Assembly: GCA_964371715.1 (NCBI GenBank) | Contig: CAYJNO010000002.1 | Coordinates: forward strand, 61,203 to 125,202 | From: CAYJNO01 sp964371715 | Lineage (GTDB): Bacteria; Bacillota_I; Bacilli_A; Erysipelotrichales; Erysipelotrichaceae | Length of the DNA stretch: 64,000 bases | Direction: 5' to 3' | Shown here: piece after piece, positions 18,252 to 27,479 of the stretch | How the letters are laid out: each line of letters opens with the position of its first letter | Position numbering within the stretch: position 1 is the first letter of the stretch | Notes under the pieces: model-generated | Seen by the model: only the letters and a program-made list of their open reading frames with translations | Databases searched by the model: none | Told to the model about the DNA's origin: nothing | Translations under genes and position numbers: made by a program

Positions 18252-20765
18252 TTAAGCTGAACAGCTTTCACATTCTTCAATATCTAAACTTTTACTTCTT
18301 ACATAATATATTGTTTTTAATTGATGCTCATAAGCACTGATATATAAATTTAAAATCTGTCTAAATGTAAATTCATTAGTTATATATAAGTTCATTGATT
18401 GTGCTTGATCAATATGTCTTTGACGAATTCCACCAGCTTTAATAACCCAGTTTTGATCAATTAAATGTGCATTTTTATATAACCAATATGTTTCTTGACT
18501 TAATGATGGAGCAAGCCTTGGAATTAAACCATTTTTCTTTTCTTCTAAGAAGAATTTATTCATGATTGGATCAACTCCTGCCGTACTTCCTGCTAAGATA
18601 CTTGTTGATGATGTTGGTGCAACAGCTAATAAATAACCATTTCTTAAACCATTACTACTTACTTCATCTTTTAACTTTAACCATTTATCACTATTATAGT
18701 TACGTCTTTCAAAGTATTTTCCATTTTGCCATTCACTATTTTCAAATAATGAATAACTGCCTTTTTCAATAGCTAAATCTTTTGAAGCATTTATTGTATG
18801 ATAATTTATTCTTTCAAACAGTTCATCCATAAAGCTTAAGTGTTCATCACTTTCAAAGCTAATTTTATTTAAAGCTAGTAAGTGATGATACCCACTAATA
18901 CCAAGCCCGATAGCACGATATTTATGGTTTGTAATTTTTGCGTATGGTAATGGATAATAGTTTAAATCAATAACATTATCCAACATTCTTGTAGTCGTTG
19001 TTACTACATGTTTCAATTCATCATCATTATGTACATCAATACGACCAAGTGTTAAACTTGCTAGATTACATACTACAAAGTCTCCAGCTTTAACTTTTGT
19101 TACAACTATACTTTCACCATTTACTTCTGTAATTTCAGTTGATTCAGTTGTATTTGCTGACATATTTTGCGCAATTTCTGTACATAAATTACTACAATAA
19201 ATTATTCCTTCATGCTTGTTTGGATTTGCTTTATTGACAATATCTCTATTAAAGACAAATGGTGTACCAGTCTCAACAGCACTTTTAATAATTTGTCTTA
19301 CTAATTCTTTTAATGAAATAACTCTTTTAGAAATGCGTTCATCATTAACACAATCTAAATATTTAACTTCCCATTCATCACCAAATGAATCCTCTAATGA
19401 ATAACCTTTTACTAATTTTATTTCATGTGGACACATTAAATGCCAATCAGCATTAATGTCGCTTTTTACCATTTTCCAAAATAAGTCAGGATAACATAAA
19501 GCTGGGAAGATATCATGAGCCTTCATGCGATCATCACCATTATTAGTTCTTAAATTTAAAAACTCTGGTAAATCTTTATGCCATGCATCTAAATAAACAG
19601 CAACCGCCCCTTGTCTTACACCTAATTGATCTACTGCAACAGCAGTATCATTTACAAGTTTAATCCAACGAATAACACCACCTGCTACCCCTTTAAACCC
19701 TCTAATACTTCCACCGATCGAACGTACTTTACCAAAATAAAGTCCCATTCCACCACCAAGTTTGCTAACTTTCGCAAAAGAATCAATTGAACGATAAATA
19801 CCTTCTAATGAATCTTCAACGGTATCAATAAAACAAGATGATAATTGATGATATGGCTTTCTAGAATTTGATAATGTAGGTGTAGCTAATGTAATTTTTA
19901 AACTTGATAAAATTTCATAGAAATTTTTCACATGACTTAATTTATCTTGTTCTTTCATTGCAAGATGAAGAGCAATACCTAAATACATCTCTTGAATATC
20001 TTCAACAGCTTGATTATCATAGTCTTTGATTAAATAACGATTTAATAATAAATCTAAGCCTGAATAATTAAATAGATAGTTATTATCATTATTAATAAAT
20101 GTATAAGCTTCTTCTATTTCTTCTTTAGTATAGTGTTCTAATATATATGCACCGTATAAATTATTATTGGTCATATATATTACTTTTTCATAGAAACTTT
20201 CTAAGTTAAGAGCTTTAACTTTTTTATTCATATTTCTTGCATGTTTAACTAGTAATAATCTAGCAGCAACAAATTCAAAGCATGGTCTTTCTTGCGTAAT
20301 AGATTCAACTGCAGCTTTAATTAATAAATTTAATAACTCTTCATCATTTAAATTCGGTTTAATAAATAATCTAAATTTTTCTAACAAGTTACCACAGATA
20401 TACTCTTCATTATGATAGTCTTTATTAATTTTAGTTAAACATTTATAGATATCATCTTTTACTTCAAAGTTATTTGTTATTTCAATTACATAACCTCTTA
20501 ATACATTACGGCGGTCACGATATAGGATATAACTTTTCGCTACTTCGTAATAACTGTGTTGCATTAATAGTTTTTCAACCATATCCTGTATTTGTTCAAC
20601 ACTAAACGAAGACATTTCACTTACTTGTGCTAATAAATCATTAATAATTAAATCTAAGTGTGCTTCTGATATTTTTTCTTCTGATACTTCTGCTTTTAAT
20701 ATTGCATTCTTAATTTTATTTACATCAAAATCTACGATCATCTTATCTCTTTTAACTATCTTCAT
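18252..20765 (-). CDS. nrdA: Class I ribonucleotide reductase, alpha (catalytic) subunit
   Basis: An 837-residue catalytic subunit. Residues 1 to about 90 form an ATP-cone (activity control). The barrel carries the catalytic cysteines in HQLSSCF and CNLASL and the thiyl-radical cysteine in NLCTEI. The C-terminal tail ends CESCSA, the redox-active pair that receives electrons from thioredoxin; TrxB is encoded at 31320. The gene overlaps the upstream femX gene by four bases. Confidence 0.95.
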   Translation of the reverse strand: MKIVKRDKMIVDFDVNKIKNAILKAEVSEEKISEAHLDLIINDLLAQVSEMSSFSVEQIQDMVEKLLMQHSYYEVAKSYILYRDRRNVLRGYVIEITNNFEVKDDIYKCLTKINKDYHNEEYICGNLLEKFRLFIKPNLNDEELLNLLIKAAVESITQERPCFEFVAARLLLVKHARNMNKKVKALNLESFYEKVIYMTNNNLYGAYILEHYTKEEIEEAYTFINNDNNYLFNYSGLDLLLNRYLIKDYDNQAVEDIQEMYLGIALHLAMKEQDKLSHVKNFYEILSSLKITLATPTLSNSRKPYHQLSSCFIDTVEDSLEGIYRSIDSFAKVSKLGGGMGLYFGKVRSIGGSIRGFKGVAGGVIRWIKLVNDTAVAVDQLGVRQGAVAVYLDAWHKDLPEFLNLRTNNGDDRMKAHDIFPALCYPDLFWKMVKSDINADWHLMCPHEIKLVKGYSLEDSFGDEWEVKYLDCVNDERISKRVISLKELVRQIIKSAVETGTPFVFNRDIVNKANPNKHEGIIYCSNLCTEIAQNMSANTTESTEITEVNGESIVVTKVKAGDFVVCNLASLTLGRIDVHNDDELKHVVTTTTRMLDNVIDLNYYPLPYAKITNHKYRAIGLGISGYHHLLALNKISFESDEHLSFMDELFERINYHTINASKDLAIEKGSYSLFENSEWQNGKYFERRNYNSDKWLKLKDEVSSNGLRNGYLLAVAPTSSTSILAGSTAGVDPIMNKFFLEEKKNGLIPRLAPSLSQETYWLYKNAHLIDQNWVIKAGGIRQRHIDQAQSMNLYITNEFTFRQILNLYISAYEHQLKTIYYVRSKSLDIEECESCSA

Positions 20766-22006
20766 TTCGACCCACCTTTTAATTTTTTCTTTAATATGCT
20801 TGCCTGATAATTTAGTGGTTTTAACACTAAATCAAAATCTCCAATATATTCCACAACTTCGCCATTATAGCCTTTTTTAAATTCATATACTCCATAGCGC
20901 TCATCACTTTTCGATAAATCTCCTGATATACCATAGAAGTTATGACCATCGTAACCATTAACTATGCCGTATTGAATCATTTCCCATTGTAATAAATATT
21001 GGGCATTAAAACTCATTAACTCACCATATGATCCACTAAATAAATAAACAGTTTCAGGTTTATAGCACATAAACATAGCTCCAGCTAAGATTTTCTCTTC
21101 ACCATACTTATTAATATAACCATCACATTCTCCAATTTTTTTAGTTAGTGACTTAATAGTTTCATTATACTCTTTTCTTTTTCCTTCGCTACTTTTTCCA
21201 TCTTTTAACTTTGCTACTTTATCTTCTATTTCACATTTTTCTTGGATGATTGTAGCTTTATAGTCATTAAAGTTAATTGTTGCTACTAAAAATTTTACAT
21301 ATCCATCTTCATGATATGCTTTATACATTTGTTGGTAATACTCTAAAGATCTTGCACTAAAGCTTCTTCTTTCACCAGCACTATCACAAACTGCTTTAAA
21401 ATCACTTAATTCATCATATGCTAGTTCTTTTACTTTGACTTGATATTTTATTGCTTTTCGAATTAAATTTCTTGTAGTAGCTTTAAACTCATTAAATATT
21501 TGATCTTTATTTTTACCATGGTAATTTAAAACAAAAGCCCAACGACATTGTTTTGTCAAATCTAATTTAAGATAGAAACCATTATGTTTATATCCCAGAT
21601 TTAGTAAATTTTGATAGATTATTGTATTATCAAATCCATCTTCAACAAGCAATCCATTAATATCGCGTTGTTTATATAAAACTTCAGGTTCAATATTTAA
21701 GACATAACCACCTTTACTTTTTAAAAACTTTTTTAATTCTTTTGTAAAAAAGCTCAATAACTCTATATTTTCATAGTCTATTAAAAGACCTTTTGGAGCG
21801 CTATAATAGACACCAAATTTACTTTTATAACCAAACACCATAGTCGATGCGATAATATTATCATCTTCTACTACACCAACATAAAAAACAGGTAAACCTT
21901 TATTTTTTTGAAAGTTTCCCATATTAACTGTTTGGATAAATGAAGCATAACGATGATTTTTACTATGTGCAGTAAATTCATCTAAACTTAATTCTTTAAA
22001 TATCAT
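20762..22006 (-). CDS. FemX/MurM-like aminoacyltransferase for peptidoglycan bridges
   Basis: A 414-residue member of the FemABX family, which adds amino acids from aminoacyl-tRNA to the lysine of lipid II to build the interpeptide bridge. Two GNAT-like halves are interrupted by the diagnostic helical coiled arm at about residues 245-305 (rich in Lys/Glu, IEDKVAKL and IKSLTKKIGE). The C-terminal half contains NFYGISGD. Which amino acid is added cannot be read from sequence. It is first in a seven-gene operon. Confidence 0.88.
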   Translation of the reverse strand: MIFKELSLDEFTAHSKNHRYASFIQTVNMGNFQKNKGLPVFYVGVVEDDNIIASTMVFGYKSKFGVYYSAPKGLLIDYENIELLSFFTKELKKFLKSKGGYVLNIEPEVLYKQRDINGLLVEDGFDNTIIYQNLLNLGYKHNGFYLKLDLTKQCRWAFVLNYHGKNKDQIFNEFKATTRNLIRKAIKYQVKVKELAYDELSDFKAVCDSAGERRSFSARSLEYYQQMYKAYHEDGYVKFLVATINFNDYKATIIQEKCEIEDKVAKLKDGKSSEGKRKEYNETIKSLTKKIGECDGYINKYGEEKILAGAMFMCYKPETVYLFSGSYGELMSFNAQYLLQWEMIQYGIVNGYDGHNFYGISGDLSKSDERYGVYEFKKGYNGEVVEYIGDFDLVLKPLNYQASILKKKLKGGSK

Positions 22007-22370
22007 TTACAGTCTCCTTTATTATTAAATATATCATATTAAATTTATGATAAATAGACTTGATTTTTTCATCTTAATAATTTATAAAAAGTTTGTAGTA
22101 AAAATAATTAAATATTTATAAGTTATTGATATTTTTTATAATTAAATTGATTATATACAATTTAACGATTACACTAATTAGACTTATATTTGTATTAAAT
22201 TTATTTTTTTTCATCTCAATATAAATCAATTTTTATTATATCTGTTATCATAATTTATCTACATGCTACTAATCCTTTTAATTTATGCCTACATTCCTCT
22301 TTCAACATTATTTTCAATTGTTTTATTATAGTATCATCTATGTTAAAATATATCTAGAAAAGGAGCATTT
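22007..22370. other. AT-rich divergent intergenic region
   Basis: These 364 bases separate femX (leftward) and the DUF1622 gene (rightward). The right end holds an extended -10 element (TG then TAAAAT at 22344-22349). No gene, strong hairpin or repeat is seen in the middle. Base composition is markedly richer in A and T than the flanking genes. Confidence 0.6.
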
Positions 22371-22820
22371 ATGATTGATTTTTTACATACCTTATTATCA
22401 AACGTCGTTGATTTAGCTATTGTTGTTTTTGAATTTATTGGAGTTTTCATTCTAATATTCTCAGGAATTAAAGGAGCTTATGAATATATGAGCAAAAACC
22501 CTTTAGCTCGTTTAAATTTAGCTAGAGGAATGGCTGCTGGTTTAGAGTTTAAATTAGGCTCAGAAATTTTAAGAACAGTAGTTATCAGAGATTTTGATGA
22601 AATATTTTTAGTTGGAAGCATTATTGTTTTAAGAGCTGCCCTAACATTTTTAATCCATTGGGAAATAAAGAATGAAGAAAAAGAAAAAGAACATTTAGTA
22701 ATGCAAAAAGCAAATTTACAAGAAATTGTAGCTGATTTACATGAAACAAAAGAAATATTACAAGAAGAGGCTGAATTATTAGAGACTCAAATAAATGAAT
22801 TAGAAGAAAAGAAGGATTAA
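22371..22820 (+). CDS. DUF1622 membrane protein
   Basis: A 149-residue protein with three predicted membrane segments (about residues 12-35, 65-80 and 83-100) and a charged C-terminal coiled coil (residues 103-147, heptad-like Glu/Lys/Leu). The pattern IFSGIKGAYEYM...LNLARGMAAGLEFKLGSEILRT fits DUF1622. The function of the family is unknown. It has its own extended -10 promoter and an AGGAG ribosome binding site, and lies one base before exoA. Confidence 0.8.
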   Translation: MIDFLHTLLSNVVDLAIVVFEFIGVFILIFSGIKGAYEYMSKNPLARLNLARGMAAGLEFKLGSEILRTVVIRDFDEIFLVGSIIVLRAALTFLIHWEIKNEEKEKEHLVMQKANLQEIVADLHETKEILQEEAELLETQINELEEKKD

Positions 22821-22821
22821 A

Positions 22822-23571
22822 ATGAAGTTTATATCGTGGAACGTAAATGGGCTAAGAGCCTGTGTAACAAAAGGATTTAAGGATTATTTCTTAAATGAGG
22901 ATGCGGATATTTTCGCATTACAAGAAACAAAAATGCAACCCGAACAATTAGATATTGAATTTGAAGGTTACCATAAGTATATGTATAGTGCTGAAAAGAA
23001 AGGTTATTCAGGTACTGCTGTCTTTACAAAGATTAAACCAATAAGTGTCACTTATGATATCGAAAATGAAGATCATCCAAAAGAGGGAAGAGTTATTACT
23101 TTAGAATTTGAAGATTTCTATTTTGTAACAGCTTATGTACCAAATGCCCAAGAAAAATTAGCACGTATTGAATTTAGACAACATTGGGAAAAAGATTTAT
23201 TAAAACATTTAACTAAATTAGATGCATTAAAACCTGTTGTTTACTGTGGAGACTTAAATGTAGCTCATAATGAAATAGATTTAAAAAACCCAAAAACAAA
23301 CCGTAAAAACCCAGGGTTTAGTGATGAAGAAAGAGCATGCTTTAATACATTATTAGATGCTGGATTTAGTGATACATATCGCTCAATCTATCCAGATAAA
23401 GTAGAGTATTCTTGGTGGTCATATCGCTTTAACTCAAGAGAAAAGAACACAGGATGGAGAATAGATTACTTTGTAGTATCTAATCGCTTTATGCCTCGTG
23501 TTAAAGATAGTATTATTAGAACTGACATTTATGGTTCAGACCATTGTCCTGTCAGTATCATTGTTGAATAA
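22822..23571 (+). CDS. exoA: Exodeoxyribonuclease III / AP endonuclease
   Basis: A 249-residue enzyme that cleaves DNA at abasic sites in base-excision repair. Family residues are in place: SWNVNGLRA at the N-terminus, the metal-binding Glu in LQETKM, GDLNVAHNEIDL, GWRIDYFVVS and the catalytic GSDHCPV near the C-terminus. Length is typical. It lies in an operon of four plus-strand genes with short gaps. Confidence 0.95.
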   Translation: MKFISWNVNGLRACVTKGFKDYFLNEDADIFALQETKMQPEQLDIEFEGYHKYMYSAEKKGYSGTAVFTKIKPISVTYDIENEDHPKEGRVITLEFEDFYFVTAYVPNAQEKLARIEFRQHWEKDLLKHLTKLDALKPVVYCGDLNVAHNEIDLKNPKTNRKNPGFSDEERACFNTLLDAGFSDTYRSIYPDKVEYSWWSYRFNSREKNTGWRIDYFVVSNRFMPRVKDSIIRTDIYGSDHCPVSIIVE

Positions 23572-23582
23572 GGAGAAGACAA

Positions 23583-24932
23583 ATGAACATAAAAAATGAT
23601 ATTTTAAATTACAAAGATCAAATGATTAGTGATTTACAAAAATTAGTAAAATATAATAGTGTATTAGATACAACTTCAAACTATCCATTTGGTGAAGAAA
23701 ACGCCAAATGTTTAGATGAAGCTTTAAGTATGTTAGATGCTTATGGTTTTAAAACAAAAAATTTAGACTATTATGCAGGTTATGGTGAAGTAGGAACTGG
23801 TGAAGAACTTATCGGTATTTTAGGTCATTTAGATATTGTACCTGCAACTGGTGATTGGAAAAGTGATCCATTTACTCTAGATTTAAGAGATGGAAAGTTA
23901 TTTGGACGTGGGACAAGTGATGATAAAGGACCATTAATAGCTGCTATCTATGCTTTAAGAGTATTAATGGATAATAATGTAACTTTCAATAAAAGAATTA
24001 GAATCATTGCAGGTTCTAATGAAGAAACAGGATCAAAATGTTTAGCACACTATGTTGAAAAAGAAGGACATATCGATTATGGATTTACTCCAGATGCTGA
24101 TTTCCCAGGAATTCATGGCGAAAAAGGAATTATTCATTGTTTAAATAAAGGACCAAAAACAAAAATTATTGATATTGAAGGTGGTGTTGCTGCTAATGTT
24201 GTTTGTAACAAGGTAAAAGTTACACTTAAAGCAAGTGATATTAACTTAGTTAAATTTGAGGAATATTGTAAATTAAGTGATGTAGCTTATGAAATTAACC
24301 ATGATGGAGATAATGTAATCTTAGATGTACATGGTGTTGCAGGACATGCCTCAAGACCTACAACTGGTAAAAACGCTATTGCCTATTTAATGCAAGCCTT
24401 ACATTTTGCAGATTTTGAAGATGAATATGTTAATTACTTTAATAGCTATATTGGTTTAACTACAGATGGCTCTTTAGCAAATATTAATTTTACTGATGAA
24501 TATGGTGTCTTAACAATGTCTATTGGTGTTATTAAAAAAGAAGGAGATCATATTGTTATTACTATTGATATTAGATATCCTGTAACTATTGATGGTAGTG
24601 ATGTAATAAGAAATTTAGAAAATAACTTTAATAAAGAAGGAGAAATTTATGACTTATCTGATCATAAACCATTATTCTTTGCTCCAGATCATCCAATGAT
24701 TCAAGCATTAGTTAAAGCTTATCAAGATGTTACTAATGATTTAGAATCAAAACCAACAGTAATTGGTGGTGGTACATACTCTAAAGGTATTAATAACTGT
24801 ATTGCTTTTGGTGGAGATTTCAATGATGAACCAACAATGATTCATGACGCTAATGAATTTATTAAAGTTGAAAACTTATTAAAACAAGCCGAAGTATATG
24901 CTCATGCAATTTTAAACCTATTAGAAATCTAG
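23583..24932 (+). CDS. pepV: M20 dipeptidase, PepV family
   Basis: A 449-residue cytoplasmic zinc dipeptidase that releases amino acids from imported dipeptides. Two-zinc site residues are visible: GHLDIVPATGDW, the bridging Asp in TSDDKGP, NEETGSKC, PDADFPGIHGEKG and the C-terminal IHDANEFI. The lid domain loop GVAGHASRP contains the conserved His. Length fits PepV rather than carboxypeptidase G2-type enzymes. A GGAG ribosome binding site lies before ATG. Confidence 0.93.
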   Translation: MNIKNDILNYKDQMISDLQKLVKYNSVLDTTSNYPFGEENAKCLDEALSMLDAYGFKTKNLDYYAGYGEVGTGEELIGILGHLDIVPATGDWKSDPFTLDLRDGKLFGRGTSDDKGPLIAAIYALRVLMDNNVTFNKRIRIIAGSNEETGSKCLAHYVEKEGHIDYGFTPDADFPGIHGEKGIIHCLNKGPKTKIIDIEGGVAANVVCNKVKVTLKASDINLVKFEEYCKLSDVAYEINHDGDNVILDVHGVAGHASRPTTGKNAIAYLMQALHFADFEDEYVNYFNSYIGLTTDGSLANINFTDEYGVLTMSIGVIKKEGDHIVITIDIRYPVTIDGSDVIRNLENNFNKEGEIYDLSDHKPLFFAPDHPMIQALVKAYQDVTNDLESKPTVIGGGTYSKGINNCIAFGGDFNDEPTMIHDANEFIKVENLLKQAEVYAHAILNLLEI

Positions 24933-24941
24933 AGGTAATTT

Positions 24942-25763
24942 ATGAATAAAACAAAAATGGCCTTAATATATGATTTTGATCATACATTGAGCCCTAAAGA
25001 TATGCAAGAATTTTCATTCTTTGAAGATATTGGAATTAGTGAAGCTAAAGTTTTTTGGGATGAAGTTAAATGGTTATCTGAAAAAAATAAAATGGATTCA
25101 ATCTTAACATACATGTTCTTAATGATGAAAAAAGCACATGGGTTTACTAAGGAAGAATTAATAAGTCGTGGTGAAGATATCCATTTATTTAATGGTGTTG
25201 AAGAATGGTTTGGAAGAATCAATAAATTTGCTGCTGCTTTAGATATTGAAATAGAACACTATATTATTTCAAGTGGACTTGAAGAAATGATACAAGGAAC
25301 AAAGATTAAAGATGAATTCAAGAAGATCTATGCTTGCAGTTATTTCTATAATAGTAAAAGTGAAGCAGTATGGCCTGCACGTGTTGTTAACTATACTACC
25401 AAAACACAGTATTTATTTAGAATTAATAAAGGTATTTTAGACGAATGTAATGATATTGATTTAAACAAGTCAACACCAGATACTGATAAGTATGTTCCAT
25501 TCGAAAGAATGATTTATATTGGTGATGGATTTACTGATGTACCTTGTATGAAAGTAGTATCACAATTTGGTGGTAATACAATAGCTGTTTATGAAAATGA
25601 AGAAACTAAACGACGTTTAGCAGAACCTTTATTCAATGATAAACGTGCAACATTTATTGCTGAAGCTGATTATAGTGAAGGTTCTAGAATTGATACTATA
25701 ATCAAATCAATTATTCAAAAAATAGCTTTTGATTTAGATTTTGATAAATTAAGAAATGAATAA
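24942..25763 (+). CDS. HAD-family phosphatase
   Basis: A 273-residue haloacid dehalogenase-like hydrolase. Motif I is DFDHTLS (residues 11-17), and motif III/IV is YIGDGFTDVPCMK (about residues 188-200). The layout resembles phosphoserine phosphatase-like members (HAD subfamily IB). The substrate is unknown. It follows pepV by nine bases and is the last gene of its operon; the stop codon lies inside the terminator. Confidence 0.82.
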   Translation: MNKTKMALIYDFDHTLSPKDMQEFSFFEDIGISEAKVFWDEVKWLSEKNKMDSILTYMFLMMKKAHGFTKEELISRGEDIHLFNGVEEWFGRINKFAAALDIEIEHYIISSGLEEMIQGTKIKDEFKKIYACSYFYNSKSEAVWPARVVNYTTKTQYLFRINKGILDECNDIDLNKSTPDTDKYVPFERMIYIGDGFTDVPCMKVVSQFGGNTIAVYENEETKRRLAEPLFNDKRATFIAEADYSEGSRIDTIIKSIIQKIAFDLDFDKLRNE

Positions 25764-25800
25764 ATAAAGGTTGATACTTATTAAGTATCAACCTTTATTT
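25762..25800. terminator. Bidirectional terminator
   Basis: A near-perfect palindrome of 19-base arms (AAATAAAGGTTGATACTTA and its complement) with almost no loop serves both convergent genes. Both stop codons lie inside it. Confidence 0.9.
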
Positions 25801-26397
25801 TACTTTTATGTTAAGTATTTTAACTAAATCTATTGCTTGTAATTCATTAATAATAGCACCTTTTAATTCACTTAAGTTTTCACTTACTAAAGGATTTAAA
25901 AGTGTAGAATTTGTAAAATCAATATTTCTTAGTTTAGTTCTAAAGAAATTATTATTAATAAATGTTACATCATTTAACTTTAATTTATTTAGTTTCACAT
26001 TACTTAAACTTGTTTCATTACATGAACAACTATTAAGTAATGTGTTTTCTATTTTACTATCATTAATATTTGCATAATCAAATATACATTCTGAAAATGT
26101 AGAATTTATTAAAATACTATTATTTAGATTACATCCGATAAATTTACAGTTAATAAACTCACACTTGATAAATGTAATATCCATTAAATTAGAGTTTGAA
26201 AAATCACAGCTATTAAAAAATACTTCATTAAAGTATGCTTTAGTAAAATTAGAAGTATTTATTTTTACGCCCCTTAAATTAGAATTACTTAATTCAAATT
26301 TTTCAGCATCTAATTCATTATAAGCTTCATTTTCAATTAATATATCTTTAATTATTATTTCATCTATACGATGATTCTTTATTAATTTTTCTAACAT
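25795..26397 (-). CDS. Pentapeptide-repeat protein
   Basis: A 200-residue protein made mostly of A(D/N)LXX-like pentapeptides (for example FSNSNLMDITFIKCEF and ANINDSKI), which fold as a right-handed beta-helix. About 25 repeats span residues 35-180. There is no signal peptide or catalytic motif. The family includes DNA mimics such as Qnr/MfpA, but most members have no known role, and this one lies next to no gyrase gene. Cysteines are unusually frequent in the repeats (for example SCSCN). Confidence 0.8.
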   Translation of the reverse strand: MLEKLIKNHRIDEIIIKDILIENEAYNELDAEKFELSNSNLRGVKINTSNFTKAYFNEVFFNSCDFSNSNLMDITFIKCEFINCKFIGCNLNNSILINSTFSECIFDYANINDSKIENTLLNSCSCNETSLSNVKLNKLKLNDVTFINNNFFRTKLRNIDFTNSTLLNPLVSENLSELKGAIINELQAIDLVKILNIKVK

Positions 26398-26411
26398 ATT
26401 TCTACCCCGTT

Positions 26412-26440
26412 ATATTAAAAAAGTCGATTACTCGACTTTT
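26412..26440 (-). terminator. Terminator after nusG
   Basis: Nine-base arms AAAAGTCGA and TCGACTTTT with a four-base loop; on the minus strand a T tract follows. Confidence 0.88.
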
Positions 26441-26984
26441 AAACTACTTTTTCAATATCATTATAAGCGATATCTGTTGGTGTTTCACGACCAAATAATA
26501 TTGTTAAGACTTTTGCGATTTGAGTTGTATCATTCATATCCTCAATAGTCCCTTCCATTCCTGCAAATGGACCAGATAAGATCTTAACAACATCTCCAAC
26601 TTCAAAGTCAATATTAATTCTTTTTCCAGCTTTACCAATTCTTCTTAAAATTGCATCAATTTCTTCTGTTGATACAGGATAAGGCTTAGCTCCTCCTCCT
26701 GAAGATCCGATAAACCCTGTTACTCCTGGTGTATTTCTGACAACATACCAAGCATCATCAGTCATTATCATTTCAACAAACATATATCCAGGAAAAATAT
26801 TTTTTTTCTTTTCGATTTGTTTACCATTTTTGAATTCAATTTCATCTTCTTCTGCAATTAATACTTGAAATAAATTATCAGAGATACCCATTGTTTCTAA
26901 TCTTTTTTCTAGATTTTCTTTAACACTGTTCTCATGACCAGCATAAGTATTAACTACATACCATTCAACTTTATTATCTTCCAT
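26439..26984 (-). CDS. nusG: Transcription elongation and antitermination factor NusG
   Basis: A 181-residue NusG. The N-terminal NGN domain (WYVVNTYAGHENSVKENL) binds RNA polymerase. The C-terminal KOW motif (FEVGDVVKILSGPFAGMEG, about residues 125-143) contacts S10/NusE or Rho. It is one base from secE in the conserved rpmG-secE-nusG order. Confidence 0.96.
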   Translation of the reverse strand: MEDNKVEWYVVNTYAGHENSVKENLEKRLETMGISDNLFQVLIAEEDEIEFKNGKQIEKKKNIFPGYMFVEMIMTDDAWYVVRNTPGVTGFIGSSGGGAKPYPVSTEEIDAILRRIGKAGKRINIDFEVGDVVKILSGPFAGMEGTIEDMNDTTQIAKVLTILFGRETPTDIAYNDIEKVV

Positions 26985-26985
26985 T

Positions 26986-27168
26986 TTATGCTCCTACTCC
27001 AATAAACTGTAAGAAGAATGAAATTAAGAATTGAGCCACTACGAAAAATGCTCCGAATAGTACACAGAATGTGATTACTACTCCACTGTTTTTCACTACA
27101 TCTTTAGTTTGTGGCCAACGTACTCTTGATACTTCTTTTTTGATTCCTTCTACACTAAACCATTTCAT
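26986..27168 (-). CDS. secE: Preprotein translocase subunit SecE
   Basis: A 60-residue single-span membrane protein, the clamp subunit of the SecYEG channel. The cytoplasmic amphipathic helix (EGIKKEVSRVRWPQ, residues 7-20) is followed by one membrane helix (about 28-52). Its ribosome binding site GGAGG overlaps the rpmG stop codon. Confidence 0.94.
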   Translation of the reverse strand: MKWFSVEGIKKEVSRVRWPQTKDVVKNSGVVITFCVLFGAFFVVAQFLISFFLQFIGVGA

Positions 27169-27179
27169 ATTTTTTCCTC

Positions 27180-27335
27180 CTATTTTGTCTCTTTATGTAT
27201 TGTATGTTCATTACATTTTTTACAATATTTTTTTAGAACTAATCTTTCTGTGTTTGATTGCTTATTACGGTAAGTATTATAATTACGCGATAAGCAAACC
27301 TCACATGTTAGAATTATTTTATCATCTTTTGCCAT
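27180..27335 (-). CDS. rpmG: 50S ribosomal protein L33
   Basis: A 51-residue protein beginning MAKDDKIILTCEVC. Two zinc-binding CxxC pairs (CEVC at residues 11-14 and CKKC at 38-41) make this the zinc-containing paralogue. The motif RNYNTYRNKQ is typical of L33. The start has a GGTGG ribosome binding site. It heads the conserved rpmG-secE-nusG operon. Confidence 0.95.
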   Translation of the reverse strand: MAKDDKIILTCEVCLSRNYNTYRNKQSNTERLVLKKYCKKCNEHTIHKETK

Positions 27336-27370
27336 AAATAATACCACCTTCCATGCATCAATTGTAAATA

Positions 27371-27400
27371 AAAAGAAGTTCCCTTTGCAAGTTACTTCTT
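27371..27400 (-). promoter_or_regulatory. Possible 5' leader attenuator of rpmG-secE-nusG
   Basis: Arms AAGAAGT and ACTTCTT enclose 14 bases and are followed on the minus strand by TTTTTATTT. An extended -10 (TGTTATCAT; core 27405-27410) places the transcript start right at the hairpin, so the hairpin would be the very 5' end of the mRNA and could terminate it early. Confidence 0.4.
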
Positions 27401-27448
27401 TCGTATGATAACATATTTATTAATAAAAATAAAGCATTACATCTGTTA

Positions 27449-27479
27449 TATTAAAAAAAAGCAGATTTATCTGCTTTTA
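27449..27479 (-). terminator. Terminator of the PspA-GIDE operon
   Basis: Arms AAAAGCAGA and TCTGCTTTT around a four-base loop, with a run of eight T residues on the minus strand; the stem overlaps the stop codon of the GIDE-domain gene. Confidence 0.88.

Noticed and set aside
25795..26397. Pentapeptide protein as a quinolone-resistance (Qnr) gene
   Set aside because: The repeats fit the fold but nothing specific to Qnr or a gyrase link is visible.
27071..27337. Plus-strand open frame over secE and rpmG
   Set aside because: It runs antisense to conserved secE and the zinc-type L33 gene, so it is not a gene.
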